This document shows, in pieces, positions 1 through 6,653 of a stretch of 7,471 nt of DNA (position 1 is the first letter of the stretch; each line of letters begins with the position of its first letter). Both the position numbers and the translations under genes were made by a program. Source of the DNA: an uncultured bacterium. GTDB taxonomy: Bacteria; Chloroflexota; Anaerolineae; JACIWP01. Where the stretch lies: positions 1 through 7,471 of the forward strand of contig CAIQJD010000419.1 in the NCBI GenBank assembly GCA_903872005.1, given 5' to 3'. The notes below the pieces were generated by a model. That model was not told where the DNA came from. It made no database searches and saw only the letters and a program-made list of their open reading frames with translations.

Positions 1-1
1 G

Positions 2-2269
2 GCGGCGACCGCAGCCCTGGACAACGCTTCCTTGCGCGTGGAGGAAGACGAGGGGCCGGCCGTGTACTATATGCCCCTGGCCCTCAAGGGGGCGGCCGGC
101 GCGCCCAGCCCCACCCCGACGCTTACTCTGACACCGACGCCGACCGCGACGGTGCAGCCGACGCTGACGCCCACGCACACCACTTCGCCGACCGGCCAGC
201 CGACAGCCACGCGTACTCCGACGCCCTCCGTCACGCTGACGCCTTCGGCCACGCCGATGCCGTCCGCCACGCCAACGGAACCGGCCGCGCCGGCGCCCTT
301 CTGGGATCCGCGCCTTTCGGCGCTGAACGTGCAGGTGGAGAGCGACCCGTCGCGGCGCTACCAGTTGTATGCCGCCTTCCTCACCATCAATGGCAACTGG
401 GACGATGTCCCCGAATGGGCCAAGCCCTACGCGACCGGGGACTTCCCCGAACGCGGCGGCGACCACCATGTCTTCGGGCGCTGCCTCGATCTGAACGGCA
501 ACGTCCTGCCCGGCAAGACCTTCGTTTTGGAATGGCCCGACGGTGCGGATAGCCGCACGCCGGAGAGCAGCGGTTGGGCCAATATCCCCATCAGCGAATC
601 CTTCTCGCCTGACCTCGGCGAGATGGGGCCGTATACTTGGTATCCGCTCAACGGGAACAAGCTGCTGGGCCTGGGGCTGCCGTGGCGCAATCACTACTCG
701 TTCTTCGCGGTGTGGCGCGAGGCGCCGGCCGGCACGCCTACCGTGACCCCGACGCCCACCAGCACGATGACGCCCAGCCGCACGCCGACCGGCCCGACGC
801 CCACCTTCACCGCGACGCCGGTTGGCCCCACCCCAACACCCAGCCCGACCGTCACGCCGACATCCGCTTCCGGGCCGGTTCCCTACTGGGATCCGCGCCT
901 GACGACTCTGGGCGTGCAGGTGGAAATGCCGGCCACGCGGCGCTATCAGCTAGTCGCGGCCTTCGTGACGATCAGCGGCAGTTGGGATGACGTGCCGGCG
1001 TGGGCCAAACAGTGGCAACAAGACACCCTGGGCGGCGATCATCACGTCTTCGGGCGCGCCGAGGACGCGGCCGGCAATCCCCAGAATGAAACCTTCCGCC
1101 TGGCCTGGCCGGGCGGCGAAGATACCCGGCAGCCCGAAGCGGACGGCTGGGCCAACATGCCGATGTACGGCCAGAACTGGAACCCGGCCAACGGCCCCGG
1201 CCCCTATACGTGGCACGTCCTGGATGGCGACCGGCTGGTTGGAGTGGGGATGCCGCTGAACCATCACTGGTCCTTCTTCGCCGTATGGCGGCCGGCGCCG
1301 GTCGGTACGCCGACGTTCACGCCGACCCCTAGCGCCACGCCGACACGGACGGCGACGCCCAGCCGGACGCCGACCGGCCCGACCCCCACCCCCAGCGCGA
1401 CGCCGGTTGGCCCCACCCCAACATCCAGCCCGACCATCACGCCGACGGGCGCGGCGACGCCGGGTTGGGAGTTCCAGGCCGATGGGATGATCGTCGGCTG
1501 GCCCAATTGCAGCGAGACGGCGCTGTTCGGGTTCATCCGCGACGAGGCCGGCGCGCCGCTGGCCGGCGTGCGCGTGAAGGTCTGGTCGCCGGAATGGGGC
1601 GAAACGGTCGCCGCGCCGTCGGGGAGCGATGGCGCGTGGCGCGTGCATATTGCGGATGGGGCCTATCGCGGCCATTGGCAGGCCGCGATCGTGGATGAAA
1701 GCGGCCGGCTCCTGTCGCCCATCGCCGGCCAGATGTACACCACCGAACATCTGGGGACGCCGGGCATCCCGACGTCGGAGAACTGCTCGGCCGGCCACCA
1801 GCACATCAACATCAACTTCAAGCGCCGCACGACGTGGAATGTGGACTTCGTGGCCGCATCGGCGCGCTTCCTGTCGTGCGAAGAGAACCACGGCAACCAG
1901 AACATCCACCTGTGGGTGTTGAATCGCGAGGGGGCCGGCGTCAATGGCGTGACCATCGCCTTGCGCTCGCCGGGCGGCGACTATCCGCCCGATCAGGTGA
2001 CCGGCCGCGATCCGTACCGGCCGGCCGGCTATCTGAACTACGCCCTGGGCTTTGGCGATGCGCGCAGCGCGGCGGTGTTGAGCTACGCCGGCGCGACGCG
2101 CAGCAGCGACAGCATCGCCAATCTCAGCAATATCTCGCCGCCCTTCCCGGAGCCGTACTGCAGCGGCAATGCGGCCGGCCACTACTCATACCAGGTGGTC
2201 TTCCAGGCGCGCCAGCCGCTGGCGGCCGCCGGCGGCGCGTTGCCGCTCAAGCTGAAAGCGGCCGAGTGA
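2..2269 (+). CDS. Large secreted/surface protein with Thr/Pro linkers and tandem domains (5' end missing)
   Basis: The frame is open back to the first bases of the window, so the gene begins upstream; a TTG at 32 is only the first possible start codon inside the window. Numbering from base 2, 755 residues are visible. Residues ~1-36 look like the end of a jelly-roll-like domain (ALDNASLRV) followed by a VYYMPLALK segment of the kind I associate with Chloroflexota surface proteins. Three Thr/Pro-rich linkers (about 37-98, 242-293 and 435-487) separate two copies of a ~140-residue domain (about 100-241 and 295-434). Both copies carry WDPRL, RRYQL, WDDVP, GGDHHVFGR, GPYTW and SFFAVWR. The C-terminal region (about 489-755) contains ALFGFIRDEAGAPLAGVRVKVW, typical of carboxypeptidase-regulatory/Ig-like folds, and several cysteines that could form disulfides. 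I recognise no catalytic domain. An extracellular location is inferred from linkers and composition; the signal peptide would lie outside the window. The gene ends in TGA. Confidence 0.85.
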   Translation, partial: AATAALDNASLRVEEDEGPAVYYMPLALKGAAGAPSPTPTLTLTPTPTATVQPTLTPTHTTSPTGQPTATRTPTPSVTLTPSATPMPSATPTEPAAPAPFWDPRLSALNVQVESDPSRRYQLYAAFLTINGNWDDVPEWAKPYATGDFPERGGDHHVFGRCLDLNGNVLPGKTFVLEWPDGADSRTPESSGWANIPISESFSPDLGEMGPYTWYPLNGNKLLGLGLPWRNHYSFFAVWREAPAGTPTVTPTPTSTMTPSRTPTGPTPTFTATPVGPTPTPSPTVTPTSASGPVPYWDPRLTTLGVQVEMPATRRYQLVAAFVTISGSWDDVPAWAKQWQQDTLGGDHHVFGRAEDAAGNPQNETFRLAWPGGEDTRQPEADGWANMPMYGQNWNPANGPGPYTWHVLDGDRLVGVGMPLNHHWSFFAVWRPAPVGTPTFTPTPSATPTRTATPSRTPTGPTPTPSATPVGPTPTSSPTITPTGAATPGWEFQADGMIVGWPNCSETALFGFIRDEAGAPLAGVRVKVWSPEWGETVAAPSGSDGAWRVHIADGAYRGHWQAAIVDESGRLLSPIAGQMYTTEHLGTPGIPTSENCSAGHQHININFKRRTTWNVDFVAASARFLSCEENHGNQNIHLWVLNREGAGVNGVTIALRSPGGDYPPDQVTGRDPYRPAGYLNYALGFGDARSAAVLSYAGATRSSDSIANLSNISPPFPEPYCSGNAAGHYSYQVVFQARQPLAAAGGALPLKLKAAE
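299..1465 (+). repeat. Tandem duplication of domain plus Thr/Pro linker, 585-bp period
   Basis: Two consecutive units, about 299-883 and 884-1465, each encode a WDPRL...SFFAVWR domain followed by a Thr/Pro linker. Domain starts (299 and 884) and the best matching linker segments (770-861 and 1355-1446) are both exactly 585 bp apart, which keeps the reading frame. By eye the 92-bp linker segments differ at only about 7 positions. The domain-encoding parts are clearly more diverged and include small length differences. Confidence 0.8.
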
Positions 2270-2282
2270 GCGCCGGCAGTCT

Positions 2283-2311
2283 TTGACGCGGCGCGGATTC
2301 CGTGATACAGT
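2283..2311 (+). promoter_or_regulatory. Candidate sigma-70-type promoter of the DUF486 gene
   Basis: TTGACG (2283-2288) and TACAGT (2306-2311) are separated by 17 bp, giving 5/6 and 4/6 matches to the consensus boxes. It begins just after the stop codon of the large surface protein and would start transcription about 55 bases before the DUF486 start. No T-tract terminator is visible between the two genes, so read-through is also possible. Confidence 0.45.
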
Positions 2312-2374
2312 GCGGGCTGTTTGCGTCCAGACGCGCAACGATTCACAAGGCAGGAGGTCGCCGGCAGCCCGCAC

Positions 2375-2704
2375 ATGCGTACTATCATTCTGCTCACCAT
2401 CTCGAATCTCTTCATGACCACCGCGTGGTATGGTCACCTGAAATTCAAAGAAGTCGCCCTGTGGAAGGTCATCATCATCAGTTGGATGATCGCCTTCGTG
2501 GAGTATTGCTTTCAGGTGCCGGCGAATCGCATCGGCTCCTACACCTTCTCGGCGGCGCAGCTCAAGACTATCCAGGAAGTCATCTCGCTGTTGGTCTTCT
2601 CCGGCTTCTCGGTACTCTATCTCAAAGAACAATTGAAGTGGAACTATATCGTTGGCTTCGTGCTGATCCTGGGCGCGGTCTTCTTCGTCTTCAAGAAGTG
2701 GTAG
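2375..2704 (+). CDS. DUF486 family small membrane protein (DMT superfamily-like)
   Basis: This 109-residue hydrophobic protein has four likely transmembrane helices (about 3-22, 28-47, 66-84 and 88-106) and a basic C-terminus (KKW). The sequence NLFMTTAWYGHLKFK near the N-terminus, the stretch EYCFQVPANRIG, and SAAQLKTIQEVI are hallmark segments of the DUF486 family, which is placed near drug/metabolite transporters. No substrate is established to my knowledge, so transport is only a family-level suggestion. I chose ATG 2375 because family members start with an M-x-T-I-like helix. The frame is open further upstream (TTG 2321), but that stretch is polar. An AGGAGGT at 2352-2358 lies 16 bases before this ATG, farther than usual, and no better in-frame start lies between them. 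The length is normal for the family. Confidence 0.9.
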   Translation: MRTIILLTISNLFMTTAWYGHLKFKEVALWKVIIISWMIAFVEYCFQVPANRIGSYTFSAAQLKTIQEVISLLVFSGFSVLYLKEQLKWNYIVGFVLILGAVFFVFKKW

Positions 2705-2751
2705 CCGCGCGGGTGTGTTTCACATTTTGAGGGACGGGCATCGAGGCTATC

Positions 2752-2812
2752 GTAGTCTAGCCCCTTGTGGGCGTTCTGGCACGGGTCAGACGCGCACAAG
2801 GCGCTAGGCTAC
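2752..2812. repeat. Long imperfect inverted repeat / stable hairpin, unknown role
   Basis: Arms 2752-2769 and 2795-2812 pair over 18 positions with 16 Watson-Crick pairs, one G-U and one C-C mismatch. The stem continues inward with 2771-2778 against 2787-2793 (7 more pairs, one bulged T), leaving an 8-base loop at 2779-2786. No T-run follows it on the + strand and no A-run precedes it, so it does not look like a normal intrinsic terminator. It lies between the DUF486 stop and the deaminase promoter. It could be a REP/MITE-type palindrome, an mRNA 3'-end stabiliser or a structured RNA. Confidence 0.7.
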
Positions 2813-2843
2813 AGATCAAATACACCCTCGCCGCGCCGGGCGT

Positions 2844-2872
2844 TTGACAAGCCGGCGCTTTTGGGTTATCGT
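2844..2872 (+). promoter_or_regulatory. Sigma-70-type promoter of the deaminase-regulator operon
   Basis: A perfect TTGACA (2844-2849) and TATCGT (2867-2872, 4/6) are separated by 17 bp. The promoter is about 68 bases ahead of the deaminase start codon. Two more TTGACA copies occur downstream at 2884-2889 and 2891-2896 without convincing -10 boxes, and may be operator half-sites instead. Confidence 0.65.
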
Positions 2873-2884
2873 ACTGTTAACGAT
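2868..2884. promoter_or_regulatory. Candidate operator: ATCGT-N7-ACGAT inverted repeat
   Basis: ATCGT (2868-2872) and its reverse complement ACGAT (2880-2884) flank 7 bases and overlap the -10 box and expected transcription start, a position suited to repression. The FCD-type GntR regulator encoded in the same operon is the obvious candidate ligand, but this is inference from position. Confidence 0.35.
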
Positions 2885-2939
2885 TGACATTTGACAGCGC
2901 GCCAACACCGGCCTTACAGAGGCAGAAGGAAGTCAGGGC

Positions 2940-4295
2940 ATGTCCACGCTCCTGGTTCGCCACGCCGCCGAGGTAGTCACGCTGGACGCGACGCGCCGGC
3001 GCATCCGCGATGGCGGCATCTTCGTCCGCGATGGCGTAATTGAGGCCGTGGGGCCGAGCGACACGCTGCCGGCCAGCGCCGACCGCGTCATCGAGGCCGG
3101 CGACCGCATCCTCCTGCCCGGCCTGGTCAACACCCATCACCATTTGTACCAGACGTTGACGCGCGCCCTGCCGCCGGCCGAAGATGTCGAGCTGTTCGAC
3201 TGGCTGGTCTACCTGTATCCCATCTGGAGCCGGCTGGATGGGGAGGCGATCTATCAGAGCGCCCTGGTCGGCCTGGCCGAGCTGCTCCTCGCCGGCTGCA
3301 CGACCGTCTGCGACCATCTCTATCTCTTCCCCAACGACGCGCGCCTGGACGACGAAATCCGCGCCGCGCGCGAGCTGGGCATCCGCTTCCATCCGTGCCG
3401 CGGCAGCATGTCCCTGGGGCGCTCGCGCGGCGGCCTGCCGCCCGATGCGGTGGTGCAGAGCGAGGCGGCCATCCAGGCCGACCTGGAACGCGTCGTCGCG
3501 ACGTACCACGACCCGGCGCCGTATTCCATGCTGCGGATTGTGGTCGCGCCCTGTTCGCCCTTCTCGGTGACGCCGGCCGCGCTGCGCGAATCGGCGCGCT
3601 GGGCCAGGGCGCACGGCCTGACGCTGCACACCCATTTGGCCGAGACGCTGGACGAAGAGGCGTTCTGTCAGCGCAAGTTCGGCATGCGGCCGGTCGCCTA
3701 CATGCAGTCAGTGGAGTGGGTCGGACCGGATGTCTGGTATGCCCATGCCGTGCATCTGAGCGAGGCGGAAATCCGGCTGCTGGCCGAAACGGGCGTCGGC
3801 GTGGCGCATTGCCCCGGCTCAAATATGCGCCTCGGCTCCGGCATCGCGCCGATCCGGGCGCTGCGAGACGCCGGCGTGAAGGTCGGCCTGGCCGTGGACG
3901 GCTCGGCGAGCAACGACGCCGGCCACCTGCTCCTGGAAGCGCGGCTGGCGATGCTCTTGCAGCGGGTGAAGCTGGGCGCTAAGGCGATGCGCGCCGCAGA
4001 GGCGCTGGAGATCGCGGCCCTGGGCGGGGCGCGCGTCCTGGGCCGGCCGGAGCTTGGCGCCCTGGAGCCGGGCAAAGCCGCCGATTTCGTGGCCTTCGAC
4101 TTGAGCCGGCTCGAATACGCCGGCGCGGCCATTCACGATCCTCTGGGCGCGCTCCTCTTCTGCGCGCCGACGCCGTGCGACCTCTCGGTCATCAATGGCC
4201 GCGTGGTCGTGGAACGCGGCGCGATTGTCGGCTTCGATTTGGAACGCGCCGTGCGGCGGCAGAATGAAATCGCCCGCCGTCTGGTGAGGAGCTGA
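2940..4295 (+). CDS. 8-oxoguanine deaminase-type amidohydrolase (ATZ/TRZ-like)
   Basis: This 451-residue metal-dependent amidohydrolase is predicted to hydrolyse 8-oxoguanine to urate and ammonia in the cytosol. Visible features are an N-terminal composite-sheet segment (residues 1-60), the metal-binding PGLVNTHHHLYQ (H66, H68), HTHLAE (H232, E235), YAHAVHL (H269, H272) and VDGSASND (D320, the conserved strand-8 aspartate). A C-terminal part with GALEPGKAADFVAFDL completes the fold. The segments DHLYLFPN, CRGSMSLGRSRGGLPPD and CPGSNMRLGSGIAP are ones I associate with 8-oxoguanine deaminases and the related hydroxyatrazine/guanine hydrolases. Exact substrate is therefore less certain than the family; isocytosine-like bases, guanine or a triazine are alternatives. 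AAGGAAG (2926-2932) lies 7 bases before the ATG. The stop TGA overlaps the ribosome site of the next gene, so the two are co-transcribed and probably translationally coupled. Confidence 0.87.
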   Translation: MSTLLVRHAAEVVTLDATRRRIRDGGIFVRDGVIEAVGPSDTLPASADRVIEAGDRILLPGLVNTHHHLYQTLTRALPPAEDVELFDWLVYLYPIWSRLDGEAIYQSALVGLAELLLAGCTTVCDHLYLFPNDARLDDEIRAARELGIRFHPCRGSMSLGRSRGGLPPDAVVQSEAAIQADLERVVATYHDPAPYSMLRIVVAPCSPFSVTPAALRESARWARAHGLTLHTHLAETLDEEAFCQRKFGMRPVAYMQSVEWVGPDVWYAHAVHLSEAEIRLLAETGVGVAHCPGSNMRLGSGIAPIRALRDAGVKVGLAVDGSASNDAGHLLLEARLAMLLQRVKLGAKAMRAAEALEIAALGGARVLGRPELGALEPGKAADFVAFDLSRLEYAGAAIHDPLGALLFCAPTPCDLSVINGRVVVERGAIVGFDLERAVRRQNEIARRLVRS

Positions 4296-4304
4296 GGAGG
4301 TCGC

Positions 4305-5006
4305 ATGGCTGAGACAGAACGTCAGTTCGCCGAGATCAAGCCGCGCAGTATGCGCCACGATGTGCTGCGCCAACTGCGTAACGCCATCCTGGAAGGGGCC
4401 ATCAAGCCCGGCGACCGGCTCAACGAGAGCGAGATCGCGCGCCAAATGGGCATCAGCCGCGGGCCAGTGCGCGAAGCGATCCTGGCGTTGGAACAAGAGG
4501 GCCTCGTCACAACGGTGCATTGGCGCGGCTCCTATGTCACGGAGCTAGAAGCACACTCCTTCCGCGAGCTGGTGGAGCTGCGTATCCTGCTGGAGACGCA
4601 CGCCGCCAAACAGGCCGCGCGGCGCTGCCGGCTGGAAGCGCTGGCCGAGCTGGAGCGCGCCGTGGCCGAGATGCGCGCCGCGCACGCGGCCGGCGACCTG
4701 GAAGATGTCATTGACCGCGACCTCGATTTCCACCACGCCATCTGTCGGGCGGCCGGCAATAGCCTGCTGTTGAAAGCCTGGGAGCAACTATCAGGCCGGC
4801 TGCGCCTGGCGATCTTGCTGTCCATCCAACTTGGTTATGACGCCGGCGCGATGGTGGAGACGCACCCGCCGGTGATCGAGGCGATGCGCCAGGGCGACCC
4901 GGAATTGACGGCGCAATTGCTCAACGACCGCACCTGGGAGGCCGCCGAGATCATCATCGCGCGCCTGGCGGAGCGGGCTGCGTTGCGCGCGCCGGCATCG
5001 GATTAG
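4305..5006 (+). CDS. GntR-family transcriptional regulator, FCD (FadR-like) subfamily
   Basis: This 233-residue DNA-binding regulator has an N-terminal winged helix-turn-helix (about 14-80) with the GntR signature GAIKPGDRLNESEIA and GISRGPVREAILALEQEGLV. A C-terminal all-helical FCD ligand domain (about 85-225) follows. In it, D139 and H143 (DLDFHHAICRAAGN) and H187 (ETHPPVIEAM) fit the metal/ligand-binding positions of FCD domains, which usually bind carboxylate metabolites. AGGAGGT (4295-4301) precedes the ATG by only 3 bases and overlaps the deaminase stop codon; the intergenic gap is 9 bases. It likely senses a product or substrate of the local pathway and controls its own operon and perhaps the aminotransferase promoter. 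Effector and target are inferred from context only. The gene ends in TAG. Confidence 0.9.
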   Translation: MAETERQFAEIKPRSMRHDVLRQLRNAILEGAIKPGDRLNESEIARQMGISRGPVREAILALEQEGLVTTVHWRGSYVTELEAHSFRELVELRILLETHAAKQAARRCRLEALAELERAVAEMRAAHAAGDLEDVIDRDLDFHHAICRAAGNSLLLKAWEQLSGRLRLAILLSIQLGYDAGAMVETHPPVIEAMRQGDPELTAQLLNDRTWEAAEIIIARLAERAALRAPASD

Positions 5007-5030
5007 GCGTTGGCCGTCTGCGCGGAGTGC

Positions 5031-5053
5031 TTGACAAAAGCGTCAAGGTGACG
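5031..5053. promoter_or_regulatory. Candidate operator: nested inverted repeats over the -35/-10 spacer
   Basis: TTGAC (5031-5035) is the inverse of GTCAA (5042-5046) with 6 bases between. The overlapping CGTCA-AGG-TGACG (5041-5053) is a second perfect 5-bp inverted repeat. Both lie within the promoter and would suit a dimeric repressor such as the FCD regulator encoded just upstream. Binding is not demonstrated by sequence alone. A tandem ATGTCTG repeat (5064-5070, 5071-5077) follows near the transcription start. Confidence 0.35.
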
Positions 5054-5059
5054 TATCAT
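5031..5059 (+). promoter_or_regulatory. Strong sigma-70-type promoter of the aminotransferase gene
   Basis: TTGACA (5031-5036, 6/6) and TATCAT (5054-5059, 5/6) are separated by 17 bp, starting 24 bases after the regulator stop codon. The predicted leader is about 85 bases. This is the best promoter in the window and resembles the one at 2844-2872 (TTGACAA ... TATC.T). Confidence 0.7.
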
Positions 5060-5152
5060 TGCTATGTCTGATGTCTGCTATATTCATACAGTTACCGAGA
5101 CCCCGTGCGCTCAGCGCCATAAGGAAAGAAACACCACAAGAGGAATAGAACC

Positions 5153-6508
5153 ATGTCGGATCAAGACCTGCAGAAGAAAGTTGTCCATCGCGGTTGGGGC
5201 ACGTTGCCAGTCGTGGATCACGCCGAGGGCATCTACCTCTATGATCAGGCCGGCAACAAGTATATGGACGGCGCGGCCGGCTCTTCCGTAGTAGTCAACA
5301 TCGGCCACGGTGTGCAGAGCGTCGTGGATGCCATGCACGAGCAAGGCAAGAAGGTTTCCTACGCCGCGCCGCACGTCATGACCAATCAACCCGTCCTGGA
5401 ACTGGGCCAACTGGTCGCCGAGCGCGCGCCGGGGACGCTGCGGAATAACTGCCGCAGTTGGTTCTCGGTGACCGGCACCGATTCCACCGACGACGCGGCG
5501 CGCCTGGCGCGGCAATACTTCGTCGCCACCGGCAAGGACAGCAAGTTCAGCATCATTGGCCGCTGGCAGGGTTTCCACGGCAACAACCTGGCCGTCGCCG
5601 GCTTTTCAGGCATCACAGCGCGCCGGCGCGTCTATTTCCCCATGTACATCAACTCGCCGCACATTCCGCCGGCCTACTGCTATCGCTGTCACTATGAGAT
5701 GACCTTTCCGCAGTGCGGCCTCAAATGCGCCCGCGCGTTGGAGACGATGATCCGCCAGATTGGCGAAGAGAATGTGGCGGCCTTCATCGCCGAGCCGGTC
5801 GTCGGAGCGGCGCTGGGCGCCATGCCGGCCCCCGAAGGCTACTTCGAGGTCATCCGCGACATCTGCAACCGCTACGACGTCCTGTTCATTGCCGATGAAG
5901 TGATGACCGCCTGGGGGCGCATCGGGAGCTGGTTCGGCATCGAGCAATGGAAGATCACGCCCGACATCATCGCCACCGCCAAGGGCATGACCTCCGGCTA
6001 TGCCCCGCTGGCCGCCACCATCGGCCGCGAAGATATGTGGCAGGCGATCCAGGATAGCGGCAATCCCTTCCTGGCCGGCCATACCATGAACCACAACCCG
6101 GTGGCGTGCGCCGGCGCGGTAGCCGGCATCCACTACGTCGAGGAGCACAAGCTGCTGGAGAACTCGCGCCAGATGGGCCAGTACTTGCAAGGCCAGCTCC
6201 AGGAATTGCTTGCCTTCGACATCGTGGGCGACACGCGCGGGCGCGGCCTGATGTGCGGCATGGAATTCGTTAAGGACAAGGCGACGCGCGAACCTTACCC
6301 GGCCAAAGCGAAAGTGAGCGGCATGATTCAGGCCGAGGCGATGAAGCGCGGGCTGATCCTCTTCGCTTGCACCGGCTGCGTGGAAGGTGTAGCCGGCGAC
6401 ATGATGCTGGTGACGCCGCCTTTGATCATCACCAAGCAGCAAATTGATGACCTGATCGCCATTCTGCGCGAGGCGCTGACGGCGACACAGAAACGGTTGG
6501 CCGAATAG
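5153..6508 (+). CDS. Class III PLP-dependent aminotransferase
   Basis: This 451-residue cytosolic fold-type I transaminase has the landmarks of class III: an N-terminal HAEGIYLYDQAGNKYMDG, the PLP-phosphate segment TGTDSTDDAARLARQ (G108-T109-D110), FHGNN (H142), IADEVMTAWGR (D248 contacts the pyridine nitrogen), and ATAKGMTSGYAPLAA with the Schiff-base lysine K277. GRGLMCGMEFVKD and a GD-x-MLVTPPL segment complete the small domain. All expected catalytic residues are present and the length is normal. It has four cysteines, C176-x2-C179-x8-C188-x3-C192, in an insertion I associate with a subgroup annotated vaguely as aspartate or omega-amino-acid aminotransferases. The amino donor cannot be read from sequence; omega-amino acids such as beta-alanine are typical of the class. 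AGAGGA (5139-5144) lies 8 bases before ATG 5153. It has its own promoter, directly after the deaminase-regulator operon, suggesting a shared nitrogen-catabolic role. It ends in TAG with no clear terminator. Confidence 0.9.
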   Translation: MSDQDLQKKVVHRGWGTLPVVDHAEGIYLYDQAGNKYMDGAAGSSVVVNIGHGVQSVVDAMHEQGKKVSYAAPHVMTNQPVLELGQLVAERAPGTLRNNCRSWFSVTGTDSTDDAARLARQYFVATGKDSKFSIIGRWQGFHGNNLAVAGFSGITARRRVYFPMYINSPHIPPAYCYRCHYEMTFPQCGLKCARALETMIRQIGEENVAAFIAEPVVGAALGAMPAPEGYFEVIRDICNRYDVLFIADEVMTAWGRIGSWFGIEQWKITPDIIATAKGMTSGYAPLAATIGREDMWQAIQDSGNPFLAGHTMNHNPVACAGAVAGIHYVEEHKLLENSRQMGQYLQGQLQELLAFDIVGDTRGRGLMCGMEFVKDKATREPYPAKAKVSGMIQAEAMKRGLILFACTGCVEGVAGDMMLVTPPLIITKQQIDDLIAILREALTATQKRLAE

Positions 6509-6533
6509 CCAGGACCGCGCAGATCCGGAGCGT

Positions 6534-6562
6534 TTGCAGGGCCAGATGTAATTGGGTACCAT
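6534..6562 (+). promoter_or_regulatory. Weak candidate promoter for the peroxiredoxin gene
   Basis: TTGCAG (6534-6539, 3/6) and TACCAT (6557-6562, 4/6) are 17 bp apart in the 145-base gap after the aminotransferase. ACCAT-TG-ATGGT (6558-6569), a perfect inverted repeat, overlaps the -10 and could bind a regulator. The match is poor, and read-through from the aminotransferase is an alternative because no terminator is seen in the gap. Confidence 0.25.
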
Positions 6563-6653
6563 TGATGGTGAGAAGCGCGTTCAGCGCCAGACTCGTGGAT
6601 ACCCAGGTCGCCGCCCGTGTGCTTCCGCGATACACTGACCAAAGGAGGTCGCG

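Noticed and set aside
104..298. Short Thr/Pro-encoding repeats as CRISPR-like or satellite DNA
   Set aside because: Irregular codon-level repetition in frame, with no constant repeat/spacer length; it is a low-complexity protein linker.
950..2182. 410-codon open frame on the minus strand
   Set aside because: Antisense shadow of the surface protein gene in high-GC DNA; Arg/Ala/Gly-rich with no family features. The same applies to the 318-codon minus-strand frame at 5606-6562 and the 333-codon one at 6429-7430.
2321..2374. N-terminal extension of the DUF486 protein from TTG 2321
   Set aside because: It would add a polar stretch before the first membrane helix, has no ribosome site, and family members begin at the equivalent of ATG 2375.
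2752..2812. Hairpin as an intrinsic terminator of the DUF486 gene
   Set aside because: No U-tract follows the stem and it starts 48 bases after the stop codon; kept as a structured repeat of unknown role.
2705..2939. tRNA-Sec (selC) or another tRNA in the intergenic hairpin region
   Set aside because: No cloverleaf, T-loop (GTTCGA) or CCA-like end is visible; the fold is a single long hairpin.
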